Notes under the pieces: model-generated | The model's database searches: none | Seen by the model: the letters and a program-made list of their open reading frames with translations, nothing else | Told to the model about the DNA's origin: nothing | NCBI RefSeq assembly: GCF_900115145.1 | Contig: NZ_FOVL01000001.1 | Location: forward strand, 62,001 to 126,000 | From: Salegentibacter flavus | GTDB lineage: Bacteria; Bacteroidota; Bacteroidia; Flavobacteriales; Flavobacteriaceae | Length of the DNA stretch: 64,000 nucleotides | Direction: 5' to 3' | In this document: positions 29,482 to 38,975 of the stretch, piece by piece | Layout of the letters: every line of letters begins with the position of its first letter | Numbering within the stretch: position 1 is the stretch's first letter | Made by a program: the position numbers and the translations under genes

Positions 29482-29769
29482 ATGCAATTAGAAATCGTAA
29501 CCCCCGAAGCGGTAGTTTTCCAGGCTGAAGTTGATGCGGTAAAGGTGCCGGGAGCAAATGGTGAATTCCAGATGCTTAATGATCACGCGCCTATCGTTTC
29601 CACTTTAACCAAGGGTGAAGTTAAGATTAGTCTTACCAACGTAAGCAGAGGTTTTTTAGAAGATCTTTCTTCTGATTTTAGAAAGGAAGGCGAAAAAGTT
29701 CTCTATTACCCGATTCAGGGAGGGGTTTTAGAAATGAAGGATAACAAAGCTATAATCCTTGCAGATTAG
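29482..29769 (+). CDS. atpC: ATP synthase F1 subunit epsilon (short form)
   Basis: A 95-residue subunit that matches only the N-terminal beta-sandwich of bacterial epsilon (MQLEIVTPEAVVFQAEVDAVKVPGANGEFQ begins the domain). ILNDHAPIV-type sequence is present as MLNDHAPIVSTLTKGEV. The C-terminal helical hairpin that inhibits the enzyme in E. coli (about 135 residues in total) is absent, so regulation by that hairpin should be lost. This short form is common in the phylum. It is in an operon with atpD. Confidence 0.93.
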   Translation: MQLEIVTPEAVVFQAEVDAVKVPGANGEFQMLNDHAPIVSTLTKGEVKISLTNVSRGFLEDLSSDFRKEGEKVLYYPIQGGVLEMKDNKAIILAD

Positions 29770-29794
29770 GTTTTAGCTTCTGAATATATTTTAT

Positions 29795-29825
29795 AAAAAG
29801 CCGAAGGAAATTCCTTCGGCTTTTT
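29795..29825 (+). terminator. Intrinsic terminator after atpC; rest of the gap to mrpA
   Basis: A long stem (29795-29809 with 29811-29825) with GC-rich core ccgaagg/ccttcgg and a T-run. The 300-base gap between atpC and mrpA otherwise holds a perfect 14-base palindrome at 29831-29844 and the mrp promoter; no gene was seen. Confidence 0.88.
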
Positions 29826-30035
29826 AATTGCTGAAATATTTCAGAATCGGGTAAAAATTTTCTTGGGTGCTCATTCTGAAATTAGGTAAGAATTTAAGCC
29901 TATTTTCAGATACTGAATTTTCAATAATTTAAGAAAGTAGCTGAATTTTCGCTTTTTTAAGATAATCTAAATTCAGAACCTTGCAAAACCGCAGTTTATG
30001 CCCCATTTTCCTTATTAAACTTAAATAATATCTGC

Positions 30036-30043
30036 TATATTTG
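30036..30043 (+). promoter_or_regulatory. -7 element of the mrp operon
   Basis: TATATTTG matches TAnnTTTG exactly, predicting a leader of about 22 bases before mrpA. Confidence 0.55.
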
Positions 30044-30069
30044 CCGAGAACGGAATTTTAAAGAAAAAT

Positions 30070-32379
30070 ATGCTAACAGCTATACTTTTAGGGTTTTTAT
30101 TTGCTTTTTTCCTGGTTTTCGCAGGAAGGTTTTTTAAAGGTAAATTGGCTGTTGTTTCTGCACTTATCCCGTTATCTCTTTTTATATATTTCGCTTCATT
30201 TATTCCGAGGATAGCCTCGGGAGAGGTTGTGAGCAAAACCTATGAGTGGGTCCCATCCTTTGGAGTGAATCTCGGATTTAGTTTAGATGGGCTTTCACTT
30301 TTGTTCTCATTAATGATTACAGGGATTGGTTTTCTGGTATATGTATACACTTCTTCCTATTTAAAAAATCACCAGTACCTGGATCGCTTTTACGCCTATT
30401 TGAGCGTTTTTATGGGGGCTATGTTAGGTTTGGTGCTTTCAGATAACATTATTTCTATGTTTGTTTTCTGGGAGCTTACCAGTATAAGTTCTTTCTTTCT
30501 TATCGGGTTTAACAATACAAGTGAGGCCTCAAGAAAATCTGCACTTACCGCATTAGGTATTACCGGATTTGGTGGTTTTTCTTTACTTGCTGGAGCCCTG
30601 CTGCTTGGTAGCATGACGGGCACCTACAGCATTACTGAAATGATGACAATGAAAGAGGCTCTTGCTGGACATGAGTTTTATATTCTTGCCGTGATTTTTA
30701 TTTTCGGCGCTGCTTTCACAAAATCTGCGCAATTCCCGTTTCATTTCTGGTTACCCGGAGCGATGAAGGCGCCAACGCCAGTGTCTACTTATTTGCACTC
30801 GGCAACAATGGTAAAAGCCGGGGTTTATTTATTAATGCGTTTTACCCCTGTATTGGGGGATACCAATTTCTGGAATACCACGCTTATTGTCGTGGGAGGT
30901 ATAACCATGTTATATTCAGCAGTCCATACCTTATTTCGCACCGATCTTAAAGGAGTGCTTGCCTATTCAACCATTTCGGCCCTTGGTATTTTGGTTTTCC
31001 TAATCGGTCTCGGAAGTCAGGGAGCATTCCTGGCAGCAGCCGTTTTTATAATCGTGCACGCGCTTTATAAAGCTACCTTATTCCTGGTTACCGGGATAAT
31101 AGATCTTCAGGCAGGAACGCGAAATGTAACAGTTCTGGCAGGATTGCGAAAAGTGATGATGCCAGTTGCTGCAGCAGGTTTTCTTGCTGCGATTTCCAGT
31201 GCCGGAATACCGCCAAGCGTTGGTTTCCTCGGAAAAGAACTCACCTATGAAGCCAGTACACATTCCACAGGAATGGTGATCCTAATAGTTGCCGCGATTG
31301 TTCTTACCAAAATTCTACTGCTTTATGCAGGGTTTGTTGCCGGGATAAAACCTTTTACAGGGAGGTTACCCGAAAAATTTACCGAAGCTAAGATGCCCGA
31401 CCCATTGATGTGGGTACCGCCATTGCTGTTGGCAATTCTGGGAATTGTATTCGGAATATTCCCTGCCTTGATTGAGTCGTACCTGGTGAAACCTGTGGTT
31501 ACAGCCTTGGGTAAAGATGCTTCAGATATTCACCTGGCCTTATGGCACGGGTTTAATACGGTCCTGGTGTTAAGTATAATTACTATTGTGGTAGGGATTC
31601 TGCTTTATTTTATTCTGAAGCCTTCAGAAAAACTTGAAAACCGGATTGGTAAATTAGAACCGGTTTCTCCAGAAAGCATTTTGAAAAAACTAACTTACTT
31701 TTTTGGAGCATTTTCAAAATTCTGGACAAATGTTTTCCAAAACGGTTATCTCCGGAATTATGTAACTACCATTATACTTTTTCTGGTGATTCTGGTGGGC
31801 TATATCTTTATAGGAAATTCTCGTCTGGTAATAGATCATACAAAATTATCTCAGATAACCGCCTATGAACTGGCGGTAACCATAATTCTTATTGCGGGCG
31901 TGTTCTATACCGTCTTTACCAGGTCGCGTATTGGAGCCGTGGCCGCGATGGGGGTGGTAGGTCTTGCCATTTGCTTGCTTTTTGTTTTTTACAGTGCTCC
32001 CGATCTGGCCATGACCCAGTTCTCAATAGATACCCTTACAGTTATTCTTTTTGTACTGGTTCTTTACAGATTGCCTAAATACCTGGTGTTATCAGACTAT
32101 AAAATGAGGATTCGCGATGGAATTCTATCCCTTACTTTTGGAGGGTTAATAAGTCTTATAGCTTTGCAGGTTTTAGCCGAACCGGTTAATAGCGATGTTG
32201 GAGATTTCTATGCGAAAAATGCATATATAATGGCACATGGAAAGAATGTGGTAAATGTTATCCTGGTAGACTTTAGAGGAACAGATACTTTGATCGAAAT
32301 TTCGGTACTCGCAATTGCGGCGATTGGAGTATATGGCTTGCTGAAATTACGCGTAAAAAGTTCAGACAGGCCTAACTAA
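30070..32379 (+). CDS. mrpA: Mrp Na+(K+)/H+ antiporter subunit A
   Basis: A 769-residue inner-membrane protein with about 20 hydrophobic segments. The first 500 residues form the proton-channel module related to complex I NuoL (FVFWELTSISSFFLIGFNNT; FPFHFWLPGAMKAPTPVSTYLHSATMVKAG; DLKGVLAYSTISALG). The last part carries MbhD/E-like segments (GVVGLAICLLFVFYSAPDLAMTQFSIDTLTV) typical of MrpA. It begins a seven-gene operon, mrpABCDEFG, whose order matches the group 1 type. The complex exports Na+ or K+ in exchange for protons, which suits a marine or alkaline habitat. Confidence 0.96.
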   Translation: MLTAILLGFLFAFFLVFAGRFFKGKLAVVSALIPLSLFIYFASFIPRIASGEVVSKTYEWVPSFGVNLGFSLDGLSLLFSLMITGIGFLVYVYTSSYLKNHQYLDRFYAYLSVFMGAMLGLVLSDNIISMFVFWELTSISSFFLIGFNNTSEASRKSALTALGITGFGGFSLLAGALLLGSMTGTYSITEMMTMKEALAGHEFYILAVIFIFGAAFTKSAQFPFHFWLPGAMKAPTPVSTYLHSATMVKAGVYLLMRFTPVLGDTNFWNTTLIVVGGITMLYSAVHTLFRTDLKGVLAYSTISALGILVFLIGLGSQGAFLAAAVFIIVHALYKATLFLVTGIIDLQAGTRNVTVLAGLRKVMMPVAAAGFLAAISSAGIPPSVGFLGKELTYEASTHSTGMVILIVAAIVLTKILLLYAGFVAGIKPFTGRLPEKFTEAKMPDPLMWVPPLLLAILGIVFGIFPALIESYLVKPVVTALGKDASDIHLALWHGFNTVLVLSIITIVVGILLYFILKPSEKLENRIGKLEPVSPESILKKLTYFFGAFSKFWTNVFQNGYLRNYVTTIILFLVILVGYIFIGNSRLVIDHTKLSQITAYELAVTIILIAGVFYTVFTRSRIGAVAAMGVVGLAICLLFVFYSAPDLAMTQFSIDTLTVILFVLVLYRLPKYLVLSDYKMRIRDGILSLTFGGLISLIALQVLAEPVNSDVGDFYAKNAYIMAHGKNVVNVILVDFRGTDTLIEISVLAIAAIGVYGLLKLRVKSSDRPN

Positions 32380-32389
32380 AAAATAATAA

Positions 32390-32803
32390 ATGAAGACATT
32401 AATATTAAAAACAGCATCTAATTACCTTTTACCGGTATTGTTGGTGTTTTCCGTATTTATTCTCCTGCGAGGGCATTATTTGCCAGGCGGGGGTTTTGTT
32501 GGAGGTCTTATTGCGGCCATAGCTTTTGTATTGCACGCATTTGCTAACGGCCTGGCCAAAGCGAAGGATTTGCTCAAAATACATCCCGGCTTTTTGATGC
32601 CAATAGGATTGGCCCTGGCTTTTCTTAGTGGGGTTGCCCCGGTAATTGGACTGGATGATCCTTTTATGACCGGACTCTGGTTTCCTGATCCTTTTCCGGT
32701 AATAGGAAATGTTGGGTCTGCCCTCTTTTTCGATATTGGGGTATACCTTGTTGTGGTGGGAGTCACCTTAACAATAATATTTACAATATCAGAATCGGCT
32801 TAA
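32390..32803 (+). CDS. mrpB: Mrp antiporter subunit B
   Basis: A 137-residue membrane protein with four hydrophobic segments. LRGHYLPGGGFVGGLIAAIAFVLHAFANG is the MnhB signature loop. It starts 10 bases after mrpA and ends 3 bases before mrpC, so the genes are translationally close. Subunit B completes the MrpA core of the antiporter. Confidence 0.95.
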   Translation: MKTLILKTASNYLLPVLLVFSVFILLRGHYLPGGGFVGGLIAAIAFVLHAFANGLAKAKDLLKIHPGFLMPIGLALAFLSGVAPVIGLDDPFMTGLWFPDPFPVIGNVGSALFFDIGVYLVVVGVTLTIIFTISESA

Positions 32804-32806
32804 TTT

Positions 32807-33160
32807 ATGGAAATACTTTTTGCAATAATAATAGGGGTGCTTTATGCTGCGGGTATTTATATGATTCTGCGCCGAAGCCTGGTTAAACTTATTATTGGAA
32901 TTATTTTGCTCGGAAATGGTGCCAACCTGCTCATCTTTCTTCTGGGAAGAATAACAGAGGGAGCTCCGCCAATTATTCCTGAAGAATCCAAGGTTTTTCT
33001 TGAAGCCTATGCCGATCCTGTTCCGCAGGCACTTATATTAACAGCCATCGTAATTAGTTTTGGCTTGCAGTCTTTTGCTATTATTCTTGTAAAAAGAGCG
33101 CATAAAGTAGTAAAGACCGATGACCTTGACGAAATGAACGCAACCGACGAAGATTCATGA
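32807..33160 (+). CDS. mrpC: Mrp antiporter subunit C
   Basis: A 117-residue NuoK-like membrane protein with three hydrophobic segments. [28 protein letters not shown] and [21 protein letters not shown] carry the family's conserved loops. The 3' end overlaps mrpD by 4 bases, a coupling typical of subunits built in fixed ratio. Confidence 0.95.
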   Translation: MEILFAIIIGVLYAAGIYMILRRSLVKLIIGIILLGNGANLLIFLLGRITEGAPPIIPEESKVFLEAYADPVPQALILTAIVISFGLQSFAIILVKRAHKVVKTDDLDEMNATDEDS

Positions 33161-34680
33161 CACAACAGTTAATTCTATATCCGTTATTGCTGCAACTGCT
33201 ATTAAGCATCCTTTTGATGTTTTTCTGGTACAGGATAAATGCACAGCGGATCATTAGTATTTTAGGAAGTATCCTGCATCTGGGATTAACAATTTATGTA
33301 TTCAGCTTTATTTGGAATAACGGGACCCAAACCCTGCAGGCCGGAAGCTGGGAAGCCCCATTTGGAATTACCTTTGTTGCCGATTCTTTTTCGATAACCC
33401 TGGTATTGCTTACCGCAATTGCCGGACTTGCTGTTTCGATTTTCTCTGCTTCCTCTATGATCCCGGACAGGTTGAGATTTGGTTATTTCCCCATTTTTCA
33501 TTTTCTATTGCTGGGCCTTAATGGAGCCTTTCTTACGGGGGATATTTTCAACCTTTACGTATGGTTTGAGATTATCATCATTAGTTCCTTCGTTTTAATA
33601 ACCCTTGGCGGGGAAAAAGCCCAGCTGGAAGGTGCGGTAAAATATTTTACACTTAATTTCCTGGCTTCAATGATCTTCCTTACTGCCATTGCAGTACTTT
33701 ATGGATTGACGGGAAGTTTAAATATGGCCGATCTTGCCATTAAGGTTGCCGAAGTTGAAAACAGAGCTTTAGTGCAGATTACTGCAGTTTTGTTTTTAAT
33801 AGGTTTCGGGATAAAAGCAGCGGTTTTTCCGCTTTATTTCTGGTTGCCTGCTTCCTATCATACGCCGCCATCAGCAGTTTCAGCCATATTTGGTGGCTTG
33901 CTTACCAAAGTAGGAGTGTATGCCCTCATCAGGGTTTTTACGCTTATTTTTGTTGGGGATGCCTTTCTGGATGAACTCCTGCTTGTAATAGCGATTTTAA
34001 CGCTGTTTAGTGGAGGTGTGGGAGCACTTATCCAGAATAATGTAAAAAAGGTTTTTTCATACCTTATAATTTGTCATATAGGATATATGATACTCGGTTT
34101 GGGAATGTTTACCGAAGTTGCCATTGCGGGTACAATTTTCTATCTTATTCATGATATCATTGTGAAAACCAACCTCTTCATGGTAAGTGGACTAATTTAC
34201 AGAATAAAGGGATCGAGTAGTATGCGAGCCCTAGGAGGGTTTTACAGCGATTATCCCAAATTGAGCCTGCTAATTTTTATCCCGTTATTCTCTCTTGTAG
34301 GAATTCCGCCCTTATCTGGTTTCTGGCCTAAAATTTCGCTAATTACAGCGAGTTTTAATACTGAAAGTTACTGGGGGCTGGCTGCTATTATCTTTGCTAG
34401 TTTTATTACCCTTGTGGTGATTGCTAAACTTTGGGCAGAGGTATTCTGGAAAAATCCCGGAGAAATTCGTAAAAGAATTAAATTTGATTACTTTCATAAA
34501 ATGGGGAAATACCGGAAACTAGGTTTTGTAGCGCCCATAGTTTTTTTAAGTTTTGTTTCCCTGTACATTGGTTTTGGTGCTGAAAATATCCAGATTCTGT
34601 CATCGCGTGTGGCACAGGAACTTATGGATAATCAATTGTATATTGATGCGGTGTTTAATAATGTTCAAAATCCCGAATAA
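33157..34680 (+). CDS. mrpD: Mrp antiporter subunit D
   Basis: A 507-residue inner-membrane proton-channel subunit related to NuoM/Nuo[48 protein letters not shown] and [18 protein letters not shown] are the antiporter-family blocks, with the channel Glu in WFE and Lys in NVKK. It overlaps mrpC by 4 bases and shares one base with the start of mrpE. Confidence 0.96.
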   Translation: MTQQLILYPLLLQLLLSILLMFFWYRINAQRIISILGSILHLGLTIYVFSFIWNNGTQTLQAGSWEAPFGITFVADSFSITLVLLTAIAGLAVSIFSASSMIPDRLRFGYFPIFHFLLLGLNGAFLTGDIFNLYVWFEIIIISSFVLITLGGEKAQLEGAVKYFTLNFLASMIFLTAIAVLYGLTGSLNMADLAIKVAEVENRALVQITAVLFLIGFGIKAAVFPLYFWLPASYHTPPSAVSAIFGGLLTKVGVYALIRVFTLIFVGDAFLDELLLVIAILTLFSGGVGALIQNNVKKVFSYLIICHIGYMILGLGMFTEVAIAGTIFYLIHDIIVKTNLFMVSGLIYRIKGSSSMRALGGFYSDYPKLSLLIFIPLFSLVGIPPLSGFWPKISLITASFNTESYWGLAAIIFASFITLVVIAKLWAEVFWKNPGEIRKRIKFDYFHKMGKYRKLGFVAPIVFLSFVSLYIGFGAENIQILSSRVAQELMDNQLYIDAVFNNVQNPE

Positions 34681-35159
34681 TGAAAAGCAGGTTCGTCGCA
34701 AATTTATTACTCACTTTCATCTGGGTTGCACTAACCGGTGATTTTGCATTTAACAATTATATTTTCGGTTTTGTGTTGAGCTTTTTTATCCTTTGGATTA
34801 CAAGCAAGGATAAAAGAAAATATAATTATTTCACGCTTGTTCCTAAATTGATATCCTTCGTATTTTATTTTTTATTTGAACTGGTAAAAGCTAATTTACA
34901 AGTTGCCTATGAAGTAAGTACTCCAAATCTAAAAATGAAACCCGGGATCGTTATGGTGCCCCTGGACATACAATCGGATATTGGAATTACTTTACTGGCC
35001 AATATGATCTCACTAACGCCCGGTACTCTTAGCCTGGATGTTTCTAATGACAAGAAAGTACTTTTTGTACACGCGATGTATATCACAGATAGGGAAGAAT
35101 TTATACACGGGATTAAAAACGGTTTTGAAAAACGCTTATTGGATATTTTTAAGAAATGA
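34680..35159 (+). CDS. mrpE: Mrp antiporter subunit E
   Basis: A 159-residue membrane protein of the MnhE family. Two N-terminal hydrophobic segments precede the conserved VYEVSTP-type stretch (ANLQVAYEVSTPNLKMKPGIV) and the soluble tail ANMISLTPGTLSLDVS. Its start overlaps mrpD by one base and its stop overlaps mrpF by 4 bases. Confidence 0.94.
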   Translation: MKSRFVANLLLTFIWVALTGDFAFNNYIFGFVLSFFILWITSKDKRKYNYFTLVPKLISFVFYFLFELVKANLQVAYEVSTPNLKMKPGIVMVPLDIQSDIGITLLANMISLTPGTLSLDVSNDKKVLFVHAMYITDREEFIHGIKNGFEKRLLDIFKK

Positions 35160-35431
35160 CATTAAACGACTATATATATTATGTAATTCTGCCAGTTCTG
35201 GCTTTTTCTATCCTGTTAATATTTTACAGGTTTTTTAGAGGACCAAGCATCGCTGATAAGGTTATCGCCTTAGACCTTTTGATAACCACAGGAATTGGAA
35301 TTATTGCCGTTTATAGTATCGTTCATGGAAGATCTACATTTATGGATACCGCCATGATCCTTGCTCTTATTGCATTTTTAAGTACCGTGGCATTTTCTTA
35401 TTATATTGAAAAAAGAAACCGAAAGAAATGA
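35156..35431 (+). CDS. mrpF: Mrp antiporter subunit F
   Basis: A 91-residue membrane protein with three hydrophobic segments. FFRGPSIADKVIALDLLITTGIGII is the MnhF signature, followed by TAMILALIAFLSTVAFSYYIE. Overlaps mrpE and mrpG by 4 bases each. Confidence 0.95.
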   Translation: MTLNDYIYYVILPVLAFSILLIFYRFFRGPSIADKVIALDLLITTGIGIIAVYSIVHGRSTFMDTAMILALIAFLSTVAFSYYIEKRNRKK

Positions 35432-35868
35432 GTACTATCATAATAGTCATATTAATAACTCTGGGAACCCTGTTCATCTTACTTGCTGCTATAGGCATGA
35501 TAAGAATGCCGGACACCTATCTTAGAATATCGGTAACCACAAAGGCGGCTACTCTGGGGGTTGGCCTTTTGCTGTTATCATCAGCAATTTATTTTAATGA
35601 TCTTTCAACAACATCCAGAGCTCTGGTGATTTTTCTATTTGTGCTGCTTACAGCACCTGTAAGTGCGCATCTAATTGGTAGGGCTTCATATTTTATGGGA
35701 GTAAAACTTTGGGATAAATCGGTTATGGATGATCTACATGGTAAATACCAGAAGAAAACTCACGTGCTTAAAAGTGAAATCGACGATACGCCTGGAGATA
35801 ATGTGATGCATGACAGGCCCGACTATGGAAATGAAGATGAAGAAGATGAGGATGAATTGGTGAAATAG
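35428..35868 (+). CDS. mrpG: Mrp antiporter subunit G
   Basis: A 146-residue membrane protein; the first 105 residues are the MnhG domain (IGMIRMPDTYLRISVTTKAATLGVG; LTAPVSAHLIGRASYFMG). The last 40 residues are a hydrophilic, strongly acidic tail (many Glu and Asp near the end), longer than in minimal MnhG proteins. It ends the mrp operon. Confidence 0.94.
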   Translation: MSTIIIVILITLGTLFILLAAIGMIRMPDTYLRISVTTKAATLGVGLLLLSSAIYFNDLSTTSRALVIFLFVLLTAPVSAHLIGRASYFMGVKLWDKSVMDDLHGKYQKKTHVLKSEIDDTPGDNVMHDRPDYGNEDEEDEDELVK

Positions 35869-35994
35869 TTAATCCTGGTTTTTGACATAATTGTGCGTTT
35901 GCCTGATGCCATACCGACACCATAAAAGCCAACACTATAATTACGAAAAGATAACGAGAATTAGCATGAGCTTGCTGGAATTGAATGAAGCTGA

Positions 35995-36879
35995 ATGATG
36001 AAGACAAAAAACCAACTTGAGTTAGCTGAAATCTCAAGGGTGGCACGAATCTCCAAGAAGGATTTTATCGAAAATTATGTCAAGCCACAAAAACCGGTAG
36101 TTATTGAACATCTTATAGAAGACTGGCCGGCTTACCGAAAATGGGATTTGCAGTATATAAAGGAAATGGCCGGAGATAAAACAGTGCCCCTTTACGATGA
36201 CAGGCCTATATCTTCAGAATACAAATTCAACGAGCCTCATACTGAGATGAAAATGGCAGATTATATAGATCTGTTAAGGTCAAGGCCTACCAATTATCGT
36301 ATTTTTTTGTACCAATTGCTCAAGGAAGTTCCCGTGCTTCAGCAGGATTTTAAATTTCCTGATATTGGTCTGCGATTCATTAAGAAGCTGCCTACCTTAT
36401 TTTTTGGGGGAGAGCACTCGAAGGTTTTTATGCATTATGATATCGATTTTGCCAACATACTTCACTTTCATTTCCACGGAAGAAAACGCTGTATTTTATT
36501 TCCGCCTTCAGAAACAAAATACCTTTATAAAGTGCCTCATGCTCTGATCTCAAGAGAAGATATCGACTTTAATAATCCCGATCTTGATAAATTCCCTGTA
36601 CTAACTAAAGCGAAAGGTTATGTTACCGAACTCAATCACGGAGAGTGCCTTTATATGCCTGAAGGATACTGGCACCAAATGACATATCTTACTCCAGGAT
36701 TCTCAATGAGCCTTAGAGCATTTCCCCGAAGTGCAACAAATTTCTCCAAAGCGGTTTATAACCTACTCTTTATGCGCCATTTCGATAATTACATGAGAAA
36801 ATGGAAAGGTCAGAGATGGATAGACTACAAGAACGAACTAGCTATAAAACGCACCGAGAGGCATAATAAGCCTATTTAA
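35995..36879 (+). CDS. Cupin-like (Cupin_8 / JmjC-type) oxygenase candidate
   Basis: A 294-residue protein of the Cupin_8 family. Iron ligands appear intact: FMHYDIDFANI holds the HxD motif and EGYWHQMTYL the distal His. HFHFHGRKRCILFPPSE and ECLYMPEGYW are the usual surrounding strands. RISKKDFIENYVKPQKPVVIE is the characteristic N-terminal segment. Relatives are 2-oxoglutarate/Fe(II) oxygenases that hydroxylate proteins or tRNA; the substrate here is unknown. It follows mrpG by 126 bases and its 3' end overlaps recX by 8 bases. Confidence 0.85.
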   Translation: MMKTKNQLELAEISRVARISKKDFIENYVKPQKPVVIEHLIEDWPAYRKWDLQYIKEMAGDKTVPLYDDRPISSEYKFNEPHTEMKMADYIDLLRSRPTNYRIFLYQLLKEVPVLQQDFKFPDIGLRFIKKLPTLFFGGEHSKVFMHYDIDFANILHFHFHGRKRCILFPPSETKYLYKVPHALISREDIDFNNPDLDKFPVLTKAKGYVTELNHGECLYMPEGYWHQMTYLTPGFSMSLRAFPRSATNFSKAVYNLLFMRHFDNYMRKWKGQRWIDYKNELAIKRTERHNKPI

Positions 36880-37363
36880 CTAGTGAATTCACCTTATCGT
36901 ATACGAGATTAGCTTCGTAACCTTTTTGAAGCAGGAAATCGGCTAATTTTCTCTTTTTCTTGAACAGGTTGTTCTCCTTGATTGCCTTTTGTTTCTTAAT
37001 TGCTAATTCTTCCAAAGTGTGAAGGTAGGCTTCCTCTTCAATTTCAGTTAAGGCCAGTTTTATTATTGGATAAGAAATCTCCCGGAATTTAAGTCCCTGC
37101 CTGATCTTTATTCTCCCCCATTTTTTTATTCTGAATTTACCTCTTACAAAACTGCGGGCAAAGCGTTCTTCATTTAAAAAATCTTCCTGCATCAATTGAA
37201 TGATAATCTGTTCTTGTGCAGCCGGGATCATGTTCATTTCTCTTAATTTTTCCTCAACTTCTTTGTGAGAGCGGTCACGGTATGCGCAAAACTGCATCAG
37301 TTTGATCGTGGCTTCTTTGACGGAATAAGATTTATGAGTTTGACCGGTATTCATATCAAACAA
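36872..37363 (-). CDS. recX: Regulatory protein RecX
   Basis: A 163-residue helical protein that modulates RecA filaments. The three-helix repeats are visible: MQFCAYRDRSHKEVEEKLRE, LMQEDFLNEERFARSFVRGK and FRIKKWGRIKIRQGLKFREI, the last two being the family's best-conserved region. No recA gene is in the window. It is convergent with the cupin gene. Confidence 0.92.
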   Translation of the reverse strand: MFDMNTGQTHKSYSVKEATIKLMQFCAYRDRSHKEVEEKLREMNMIPAAQEQIIIQLMQEDFLNEERFARSFVRGKFRIKKWGRIKIRQGLKFREISYPIIKLALTEIEEEAYLHTLEELAIKKQKAIKENNLFKKKRKLADFLLQKGYEANLVYDKVNSLVK

Positions 37364-37457
37364 AATTAGTCAATTCAAAACTAAATTATTTTTCTGGTTA
37401 CCTTTTATCATTCGGGTTATTGGTTTATTTTAACAGAATTAATTTAATACCAGCCAT

Positions 37458-38903
37458 ATGAAAATTTTTTTCTTACTATCTGTACTCTTTTTTTTAACTG
37501 TTTCTGTAAATGCGCAGAAAGATTATGATGAAGCTATTCAACTCATAGAAGTTTGGTTAGATGCCCAAAAGGATTATGAGAAGCTTCCAGCGATAATAGC
37601 CAGTGTAACCGAAGATCAGGATAAAATCTGGTCGGGAGCTTTTGGATTTGCAAACCCCGATGACAATACACAAGCTGATGTTTCGACCTTATGCAGTATC
37701 TGTTCAATTTCCAAACTTTTTACTTCGGTGGCCGTGATGAAACTGTATGATGAAGGCAAGCTGAGGCTGGATGACAAAATAGAAGATTTGCTGCCTTGGT
37801 ATGATCTAAAACAGCAGTTTAAGGATACAGAACCCATCACGATTCGGAGTATACTAACTCATTCCTCCGGGTTGCCGCGGGAATCTAATTTTTCGTACTG
37901 GACCGGCCCCGATTTTGCTTTTCCGGAGACAGAGGAAATAAGAGAGGAGCTTTCAGAGCAGGAAACCTTATACCCCTCTTCAACTTATTTTCAGTATAGC
38001 AACCTGGGGTTAACCTTGTTGGGAGAAGTAGTCGAAGAGATTTCAGGAATGCCTTATGAGGAATATGTTCGACAAAATATTCTTGATCCCCTGGGGTTGG
38101 ATAACACTTATGCCTCTCTGCCGGAAGATAAATATGGGGATGAGCTGGCAGTTGGGTATGGACCTTTAAAAAGAGATGGTTCACGGGAGAAATTAAAACT
38201 TTTTGATGCCGGTGGGGTTCAGGCAGCAGCGGGATTTTCTTCCACCGTTGAGGACCTGGGGGAATTTGGTGCCTGGCAATTAAGATTAAGAGATACATCA
38301 GCCGTTGAAATTTTAAAACCTTCAACATTAAAATTAATGCAAAGAGTTCACTGGACAGATCCCGATTGGGAGACTACCTGGGGATTAGGATTTGCTGTGA
38401 GCAAAGGCTCTGATGGCACTACCTGGATTAGTCATGGCGGTAGTTGTCCCGGTTATCGCTCTATTCTAATGGTTAATCCTGAATCAAAACGAACCTACGC
38501 GGTTTTAATTAATGCCAATGGAACAAATCCCGGGAAATACGCAACCGGGATTCATGCAATTTTAAACAAGATTAAAACTGAAACCGGTGAGGATAAAAAA
38601 GAGAATGAGGAGGAAACCGGAGATGCGATTAAACTTGATGATTTTGTAGGTTATTATGATAGTAGTCCCTGGACGAATGAAGTTTATATTGGGTCCTGGG
38701 GAGAAAAACTGGTAATGATGCGCTTGCCAACCTCCTCGCCAACAAAGGCAATGAGTTTTTATAAGCACATTGAAGGTGATACTTTCAGAAGAATTAGAGA
38801 TGATGAGGAATTGGGAGAGACCCTGGAATTTGAAAGAGGGGAAGCCGGTGAAATAATCAGGTATAAATCCCATGGAAATTATTCAGAGAAACTTAACCGC
38901 TAA
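37458..38903 (+). CDS. Secreted serine hydrolase, beta-lactamase/DD-peptidase family
   Basis: A 481-residue exported protein. The signal peptide ends at VSVNAQ (residue 20). The penicillin-binding fold has the SxxK motif at Ser83-Lys86 (CSISKLFTSVAVMKLYDEG), a YSN motif (FQYSNLGLTLLGEV), and HGG in WISHGGSCPGYRS. These are all needed for acyl-enzyme chemistry. The last 110 residues are a separate beta-rich domain after an acidic linker, as in family members that act on peptides or esters. It need not give antibiotic resistance. A bidirectional terminator follows. Confidence 0.88.
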   Translation: MKIFFLLSVLFFLTVSVNAQKDYDEAIQLIEVWLDAQKDYEKLPAIIASVTEDQDKIWSGAFGFANPDDNTQADVSTLCSICSISKLFTSVAVMKLYDEGKLRLDDKIEDLLPWYDLKQQFKDTEPITIRSILTHSSGLPRESNFSYWTGPDFAFPETEEIREELSEQETLYPSSTYFQYSNLGLTLLGEVVEEISGMPYEEYVRQNILDPLGLDNTYASLPEDKYGDELAVGYGPLKRDGSREKLKLFDAGGVQAAAGFSSTVEDLGEFGAWQLRLRDTSAVEILKPSTLKLMQRVHWTDPDWETTWGLGFAVSKGSDGTTWISHGGSCPGYRSILMVNPESKRTYAVLINANGTNPGKYATGIHAILNKIKTETGEDKKENEEETGDAIKLDDFVGYYDSSPWTNEVYIGSWGEKLVMMRLPTSSPTKAMSFYKHIEGDTFRRIRDDEELGETLEFERGEAGEIIRYKSHGNYSEKLNR

Positions 38904-38940
38904 ATAATTTAACTGTTTTAGCTGAATAGATGCCAAAAAA

Positions 38941-38970
38941 AAACGCCTTTCGAATTAACGAAAGGCGTTT
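38941..38970. terminator. Bidirectional intrinsic terminator
   Basis: A 12-bp stem (38941-38952 with 38959-38970) flanked by A-run on the left and T-run on the right. It serves the serine hydrolase and the convergent RNase E/G gene ending at 38976. Confidence 0.88.
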
Positions 38971-38975
38971 TTAAT

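Noticed and set aside
29831-29844. Perfect 14-base palindrome ctgaaatatttcag after the atpC terminator
   Set aside because: AT-rich palindromes of this size are expected by chance here, and no second copy was found.
35869-36046. Minus-strand frame with a hydrophobic segment (RYLFVIIVLAFMVSVW) followed by NAQLCQKPG in the mrpG-cupin gap
   Set aside because: It resembles a signal peptide, but the frame begins inside the cupin gene, runs through the 3' end of mrpG and has no start codon or promoter of its own in the gap. Probably chance, or at most a relic.
37458-38903. A resistance-type beta-lactamase
   Set aside because: SxxK, YSN and HGG are present, but its length, added C-domain and family spread fit a general serine hydrolase; resistance cannot be claimed.
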